Shown: positions 14,874 through 19,296 of the stretch, piece by piece
Numbering within the stretch: the stretch's first letter is position 1
Layout: each line of letters begins with the position of its first letter
Assembly: GCA_910587755.1 (NCBI GenBank)
Contig: CAJUNZ010000056.1
Span: 1-19,296, forward strand
Length of the DNA: 19,296 nucleotides
From: an uncultured Acetatifactor sp.
GTDB taxonomy: Bacteria > Bacillota > Clostridia > Lachnospirales > Lachnospiraceae
Direction: 5' to 3'
Notes under the pieces: model-generated
Databases searched by the model: none
Seen by the model: the letters and a program-made list of their open reading frames with translations, nothing else
Told to the model about the DNA's origin: nothing
Translations under genes and position numbers: made by a program

Positions 14874-17393
14874 ATGAAAAAAAACTGGGGAAAGAAGGCC
14901 CTGTGCGGCGGGCTCATAGCGAGCATGGCCCTGGGGATGTGTGCCTGCGGCGGTGATCAGAACGTAAACGCCGATCTGGCAAAAGAGAATGTGTACAAGG
15001 TGGATGCATATGACTTTCCGGATCTGGAAGGGGATAACTACTACGTGGGAAATACGGTCTACAGGGACGGAAGGATTCACATGTCAGTGGAGGTTGCCCA
15101 TTGGGATGAGACAGAAAGCGGGCTGGATTACCGTCTGATATCCATGAAAGAGGATGGATCCGACCTGCAGATGGTGCGTCTGGAGATGCCTGCCTCTGAG
15201 GGCCGTGGGGGATCCGTTATGCCTCTGGCCAGGGATACGAAACCCGCGGAGGAGGAGTCCGCCGAGGAAGATGAAGAAGAGCCTGTAGAAGACGATGAAG
15301 CAGACGTAGAGACAGAAGGAGAGACAGGCTCTGATGAGGATATCAGCGTGGATGAGCCTGGCATATCAACAGGGGATGAGGGTAGCAGTAATGTCTGGGA
15401 GTACACCAACTACTACAATTTTATCCTGTCCCCTGAGGGCGGCGCTTATGGCCTGAAGGATTATAATTTTGAAGATTATTCCAATCCGGAGGAGAGTATT
15501 GTGGAGAATAAGCTCTACCTCTGCAACTGGGGGCCGGACGGAAGCCTGCAGTGGGAGACGGAACTGGAGGGGCTGCGCACGGATGAGGAGTACGTCAATA
15601 TCAATGTCATGTTCCTGGGGGAGGACGGCTCCGTTCAGATGGTGATGACAGGCGACGAAACATACAAGATGTCGGTGGACTCTCAGGGAAACGCTTCCGA
15701 GAGAAAAACGGCCTCTGGGGAGATAAGTAAATATTTCAACAACCTGAGCGGTTCCTACACCAAAGCGGACGGAACCCTTCTGCTGTTGTACGCGGATGAA
15801 AATGACTGGTCCAAACTGTACCTGGCGGCCTATGATCCTTCCACAGATACAGTGGGGGAGCCCACGTCTCTGCCCGCCAGCTTTATGTGGGATTATAACG
15901 CCATAAATTCCGGAACCAGCGCCGACCTGGTGTACAGCAATGCCAGGGGGATTTACACTTTTAACAGAGGCAACACAGAATCTGTCATAAAGATGAATTT
16001 CATCAACTCCGATATGAACAGTCCTTCTTTCTCAAGTGTTCTGGAACTGGACGCTGACAGATTTTTTGGCGTATATCGTGAGAATTATGACAACGGTTTG
16101 AAGCTGGGAGTCTTTACCCATGTGAATCCGGAGGACATTCCTGACAAACAGGTGATTGTGATGGCAGGCAATTATGTGAGCTCGGATGTGAAGCGCAGGG
16201 TGGTGGAGTATAACCGCAGCAATGAAGAGTATCGTATTGTGGTGAAGGAATATGACAGCTTGAACTCAAATGATGACTGGAATGCAGGTACTACGCAGCT
16301 GAACAACGATATTATCACGGGGAATATGCCGGATATTCTGCTGGCAGACGGGCTTCCGGTGGACAATTACGCGGCCAAGGGACTGCTTGCGGATGTGGGA
16401 AAACTCATCGAGGAAGATGAGGAACTGTCCCAGGTGGAATTTGTACAGAATGTCTTTGACGCTTACTCCGTGGACGGAAAGCTGCTCTATGTTGTTCCCA
16501 GCTTCTTTGTGAGCACCATGGTGGCCAAGAAATCCCTGGTGGGAGAGCGGGAAACCTGGACTATGGCGGATATGCAGCAGGTTCTGGACACTATGCCCGA
16601 GGGAACCAGCGCCATGGGAGAAATCCTGCGGCCGGACTTTTTCAATGTGGTAATGGGATATTGCGGCCGGGACTTCATTAATGTGGATACGGGAAAATGC
16701 GATTTTGAGTCTCAGAACTTCCTGGACATGATGGAATATGCCAAGACGCTTCCGGTGCAGGAGAGCGAGGAGTCCTACGGGGAAGAGTGGTGGAATCAGT
16801 ACCAGACCCAGTACAGGGATAACAGGACTCTTCTGTGTTCCCTGAGCATCAGCAGCATGCGGAATATTTCTTATACTCTCAACGGCAGAATCGGTGAGGA
16901 TATAACCTATATCGGATTTCCCACAGAGAGCGGCAGGGGATCTTATGTGAATGGAAATATGTGTTTTGCCATCTCCTCCCGCTCCAGGAACACCGAGGGG
17001 GCCTGGGATTTTCTGCGGTACTATCTGACGGATGAGTATCAGTCAAATCTGGACTGGGGCATGCCTGTGCGGAAGGATCGTTTTATGGAGAAAGCTCAGG
17101 AGGCCACTCAGAGGCCTTACTGGATTGACCAGGAGACCGGAGAGAAGGTAGAGTATGATGATAACTATTACTTAAACGGTGAGGATATAGTCCTGCCGCC
17201 TCTGACTCAGGAGCAGCTGGACGAGGCCATCGAGTTTGTCTTTTCCGTGGATAACAGTTATTACTGGAACGACTCCGTGGCAAATATTATTAACGAGGAG
17301 ATGGACGGCTTCTACACCGGGCAGAAAACGGCCCAGGAGGTGGCGAAGGTAATTCAGAGCAGGGCCCAGGTCTATGTGGATGAGAACCGCTGA
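14874..17393 (+). CDS. Second large solute-binding lipoprotein, paralogue of the first
   Basis: An 839-residue lipoprotein with the same plan as the product of 7522-10029. The signal peptide ends near GMCACGG; Cys25 (preceded by Ala) fits a lipobox better than Cys23. A beta-rich region (about 30-420) includes a very acidic linker (about 123-171, many Glu/Asp). From about 423 (KQVIVMAGNYVSS) a family-1 solute-binding domain follows. It shares motifs with the first protein: NRSNEEYRIVVKEY, NNDIITGNMPDILL, DITYIGFPT and the tail VIQSRAQVYV. Having two paralogues suggests different ligands for one permease pair, or a heteromeric receptor. ATG 14874 follows GGGAGGAG at 7 nt; the frame also opens at TTG 14844, but that lies before the ribosome site. 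The 83-nt gap from the previous gene is the longest in the cluster and shows no clear promoter or terminator. Confidence 0.88.
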   Translation: MKKNWGKKALCGGLIASMALGMCACGGDQNVNADLAKENVYKVDAYDFPDLEGDNYYVGNTVYRDGRIHMSVEVAHWDETESGLDYRLISMKEDGSDLQMVRLEMPASEGRGGSVMPLARDTKPAEEESAEEDEEEPVEDDEADVETEGETGSDEDISVDEPGISTGDEGSSNVWEYTNYYNFILSPEGGAYGLKDYNFEDYSNPEESIVENKLYLCNWGPDGSLQWETELEGLRTDEEYVNINVMFLGEDGSVQMVMTGDETYKMSVDSQGNASERKTASGEISKYFNNLSGSYTKADGTLLLLYADENDWSKLYLAAYDPSTDTVGEPTSLPASFMWDYNAINSGTSADLVYSNARGIYTFNRGNTESVIKMNFINSDMNSPSFSSVLELDADRFFGVYRENYDNGLKLGVFTHVNPEDIPDKQVIVMAGNYVSSDVKRRVVEYNRSNEEYRIVVKEYDSLNSNDDWNAGTTQLNNDIITGNMPDILLADGLPVDNYAAKGLLADVGKLIEEDEELSQVEFVQNVFDAYSVDGKLLYVVPSFFVSTMVAKKSLVGERETWTMADMQQVLDTMPEGTSAMGEILRPDFFNVVMGYCGRDFINVDTGKCDFESQNFLDMMEYAKTLPVQESEESYGEEWWNQYQTQYRDNRTLLCSLSISSMRNISYTLNGRIGEDITYIGFPTESGRGSYVNGNMCFAISSRSRNTEGAWDFLRYYLTDEYQSNLDWGMPVRKDRFMEKAQEATQRPYWIDQETGEKVEYDDNYYLNGEDIVLPPLTQEQLDEAIEFVFSVDNSYYWNDSVANIINEEMDGFYTGQKTAQEVAKVIQSRAQVYVDENR

Positions 17394-17420
17394 GAACTGC
17401 ATTTTTGAAATTTAAAGTGA

Positions 17421-17468
17421 AACAGAGAAGGATGGGGCTGCAAAAAGGCAGCTCCATCCTTCTCTGTT
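17421..17468. terminator. Long terminator hairpin between convergent genes
   Basis: Two 21-bp arms (17421-17441 and 17448-17468) match at 20 positions, with a G-U pair at the other, around the loop AAAAAG. It lies 28 nt after the stop of the second binding protein and 35 nt after the stop of the opposing metallopeptidase gene. A T-rich tract follows only on the minus strand (TTTCACTTTAAATTTC), so it should work best as the metallopeptidase terminator, yet can also block the plus transcript. Confidence 0.85.
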
Positions 17469-17503
17469 ATTGGTGCTGGTTATACTCCGGTATCCTGGGA
17501 GGT

Positions 17504-17932
17504 TCAGAGCTTAATGGGTATGCCCCGCCTGGTCAGATAGGTTTCCAGGGTGAGCTCTTCCCCGTGTTCTTTCAGCCATGTTCTGCAGGTCTTGTACTCC
17601 GGCATCACCGAGGCCACCATGGCCCAGAACTTCTTGGAATGATTCATGTGAGTCAGATGGCAGAGCTCATGGACCACCACATAGTCCAGCACAATGGGGG
17701 GTGCGAAGATCAGTCGATAGTTAAAAGAGAGACTGCCGCGGGAAGAACAGCTTCCCCAGCGGGTCTTCTGGTCCCTGACGGAGATGGAGCTGTAATGTCC
17801 GCCGGTGATCTTGTGGTAATGAGCCACACGGTTCTCAAACTGTGCCCGTGCCTGGGTTCGGTAGCGCTGTCTCAGGGCTTCCAGGCGTCTGCTTTCCGCA
17901 GCCGCCAGAGAGGGGTCTTTGTGCTGTGCCAT
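17504..17932 (-). CDS. Short YgjP/DUF45-type zinc metallopeptidase
   Basis: A 142-residue cytoplasmic protein of the YgjP-like (DUF45, M48-related) family. The zinc motif is H88-E89-L-C-H92, with H98 in NHS as the likely third ligand and E89 as catalytic base. The family motif RWGSCS is at 58-63 and the stretch FNYRLIFAP follows. Members usually have about 170-240 residues with an additional N-terminal beta domain; here only a short helical lead (about 10-40) precedes the core, so this is a minimal form. An in-frame stop lies just upstream of ATG 17932, so no longer N-terminus is possible. AAGGAAG precedes the start. The family's substrates are poorly known. It is monocistronic, with its own promoter at 18044-18072, and converges on the binding-protein gene. 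Confidence 0.9.
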   Translation of the reverse strand: MAQHKDPSLAAAESRRLEALRQRYRTQARAQFENRVAHYHKITGGHYSSISVRDQKTRWGSCSSRGSLSFNYRLIFAPPIVLDYVVVHELCHLTHMNHSKKFWAMVASVMPEYKTCRTWLKEHGEELTLETYLTRRGIPIKL

Positions 17933-18043
17933 ATCTGATGCTTCCTTTCATGGTATAAGAGCGGAATGCCCATCTGGGCCGGCGGGAGATGTTTTCCGGT
18001 TCCATTCTGACCGCAGTTTGGAGCAGACCTGGGATTTGGTCTT

Positions 18044-18072
18044 ATGATAACATTTTCTGCCATGTTTTTCAA
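18044..18072 (-). promoter_or_regulatory. Promoter of the YgjP-like gene
   Basis: Reading the minus strand, TTGAAA (18067-18072) and TATCAT (18044-18049) are separated by exactly 17 nt. This would give a leader of about 105 nt. Confidence 0.6.
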
Positions 18073-18104
18073 TCGGCTTTGGGGGAGATAATCGTGAATT
18101 GGTA

Positions 18105-18133
18105 TTGCGCGACAGTGTTTTTCAGTGTATAAT
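18105..18133 (+). promoter_or_regulatory. Promoter of gpmI
   Basis: TTGCGC (18105-18110) and a perfect TATAAT (18128-18133) are separated by 17 nt. Transcription would start near 18140, giving a leader of about 70 nt. It lies back-to-back with the YgjP promoter. The rest of the 278-base gap shows no other clear element. Confidence 0.75.
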
Positions 18134-18210
18134 TTTGGAAGGAAGCGTGAAAATAACCATCTTCCGGTTTTGAGAACAGGGGCCGGGGATGTGATGCAAG
18201 GAGAGGGAAT

Positions 18211-19296
18211 ATGAGCAAGAAACCGGTTGTTTTAATGATTTTGGACGGGTACGGCCTGAATGAGAAGAAAGAGGGCAACGCCGTAGCTATGGCAAAGACG
18301 CCCGTGATGGACAGGCTCATGGCGGAGTGCCCCTTTGTGAGAGGAAATGCCAGCGGCATGGCGGTGGGGCTTCCTGAGGGGCAGATGGGCAACTCTGAGG
18401 TGGGACACCTGAACATGGGCGCAGGCCGCATTGTGTACCAGGAGCTCACCAGGATCACCAAGGAGATTCAGGACGGCACCTTTTTTGAGAATCCCGCCCT
18501 GCTGAAGGCGGTGGAAAACTGTAAGAAAAACGGCAGTTCTCTTCATCTCATGGGACTTTTGTCCGACGGCGGGGTTCACAGCCACAATACCCATCTGTAC
18601 GGTCTGCTGGAGCTGGCCAAGAGGCATGGTCTGGAGAAAGTGTATGTACACTGTTTCCTGGACGGGCGCGACACCCCTCCTGCCAGCGGCAGGGAGTACG
18701 CTGAAGCGCTGGCGGAGGAGATGAAAAAGATCGGCGTGGGCAGGATCGCTTCTGTTATGGGGCGCTATTACGCCATGGACAGGGACAACAATTATGACCG
18801 GGTGAAGCTTGCCTACGACGCCATGACAAAGGGCGAGGGACTTACGGCGGCATGTGGTATCTGCGGCATTCAGGCTTCCTACGACAGGCAGGAGACGGAT
18901 GAGTTTGTCAAACCCACCCTGGCAGTGGAGGACGGAAAGCCCGTGGCCACAGTTCAGGACGGGGATTCCATCATCTTCTTCAACTTCCGTCCCGACAGAG
19001 CAAGGGAGATTACCAGGGCCTTCTGCGACGATGATTTTAAGGGCTTTGACAGAGGACCCAGGAAGGATATCACCTATGTGTGCTTCTCCGATTATGATCC
19101 CACCATCCCCAACAAGGATGTGGCGTTCCACAAGGTGTCCGTGACCAATACTTTCGGGGAGTGGCTTGCGGCGGAGGGCATGAAGCAGGTCCGCATTGCG
19201 GAGACGGAAAAATATGCCCATGTGACTTTCTTCTTCAACGGCGGTGTGGAGGAGCCCAACCAGGGGGAGGACAGGATTCTGGTGAACTCTCCCAAG
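18211..19296 (+). CDS. gpmI: 2,3-bisphosphoglycerate-independent phosphoglycerate mutase, partial
   Basis: The first 362 residues of a glycolytic enzyme of about 510 residues that interconverts 3- and 2-phosphoglycerate through a phosphoserine intermediate; the right edge cuts it. D12 in MILDGYGL and the catalytic S62 in QMGNSEVGHLNMGAGR bind the two Mn ions. Further conserved blocks are SDGGVHSH (from about 118), FLDGRDTPP, MGRYYAMDRDNNYDR, and FNFRPDRAR (257-265). The metal-binding residues of the C-terminal phosphatase part (Asp/His near 400-460) lie outside the window. ATG 18211 follows GGAGAGG. In many clostridia gpmI lies in a gap-pgk-tpiA-gpmI operon; here the upstream neighbour is a divergent unrelated gene and gpmI has its own promoter, so at least the 5' side is uncoupled from that operon. 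Confidence 0.98.
   Translation, partial: MSKKPVVLMILDGYGLNEKKEGNAVAMAKTPVMDRLMAECPFVRGNASGMAVGLPEGQMGNSEVGHLNMGAGRIVYQELTRITKEIQDGTFFENPALLKAVENCKKNGSSLHLMGLLSDGGVHSHNTHLYGLLELAKRHGLEKVYVHCFLDGRDTPPASGREYAEALAEEMKKIGVGRIASVMGRYYAMDRDNNYDRVKLAYDAMTKGEGLTAACGICGIQASYDRQETDEFVKPTLAVEDGKPVATVQDGDSIIFFNFRPDRAREITRAFCDDDFKGFDRGPRKDITYVCFSDYDPTIPNKDVAFHKVSVTNTFGEWLAAEGMKQVRIAETEKYAHVTFFFNGGVEEPNQGEDRILVNSPK

Noticed and set aside
17405..17938. A 177-codon plus-strand open frame over the metallopeptidase
   Set aside because: The minus strand encodes HELCH and RWGSCS motifs; the plus frame also runs through the terminator hairpin.

Overview
The window looks like chromosomal DNA from a GC-rich member of the Clostridia, most likely a Lachnospiraceae-type gut Firmicute. 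The reasons are strong GGAGG-type ribosome binding sites before nearly every gene, lipobox lipoproteins and envelope transporters of monoderm type, sugar-importer permeases without a linked ATPase (common in Firmicutes that share one ATPase), a YgjP/DUF45 metallopeptidase and a cofactor-independent phosphoglycerate mutase. Genus cannot be told from the sequence alone. I see no tRNA, rRNA, insertion sequence, CRISPR array or phage gene.

Layout. (1) Positions 1-2367, minus strand: a large membrane glycosyltransferase with two fused GT-C-like halves, running off the left edge; its last 20 visible codons do not look like the family. (2) 2368-2532: a compact divergent promoter region with an inverted repeat over the plus-strand -35 box. 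(3) 2533-7254, plus strand: a MacB/LolD-type ABC ATPase, a 1029-residue FtsX-type permease with a very long extracellular coiled coil built partly from 42-bp repeats, and a PHP-domain metallohydrolase. (4) 7255-7521: promoter and a leader of about 170 nt. (5) 7522-17393, plus strand: a six-gene cluster in the order solute-binding lipoprotein, MalF-like permease, MalG-like permease, HlyD/MacA-like adaptor, MacB-core-only membrane protein, second solute-binding lipoprotein. (6) A strong shared terminator hairpin, then on the minus strand a short YgjP-like metallopeptidase. (7) A divergent promoter pair and, on the plus strand, gpmI, cut by the right edge.

How the genes work together. The ATPase-FtsX pair is a self-contained MacB-like (type VII) ABC system, probably mechanotransmission or export at the envelope. 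The six-gene cluster is the most unusual part. It combines the parts of a carbohydrate importer (two large binding lipoproteins and two MalF/MalG-like permeases, no ATPase) with the extracytoplasmic parts of a MacAB-type exporter (a membrane-fusion adaptor and a MacB periplasmic-core protein lacking the FtsX transmembrane bundle). The two binding proteins are paralogues, each with a several-hundred-residue propeller-like N-terminal region before a family-1 solute-binding domain, and they flank the other four genes. Tight spacing and the lack of an internal terminator suggest one transcript from a promoter near 7340, with a pair of competing hairpins after the first gene possibly setting its expression relative to the rest. 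I know of no characterised system with this composition, but I could not search for one.
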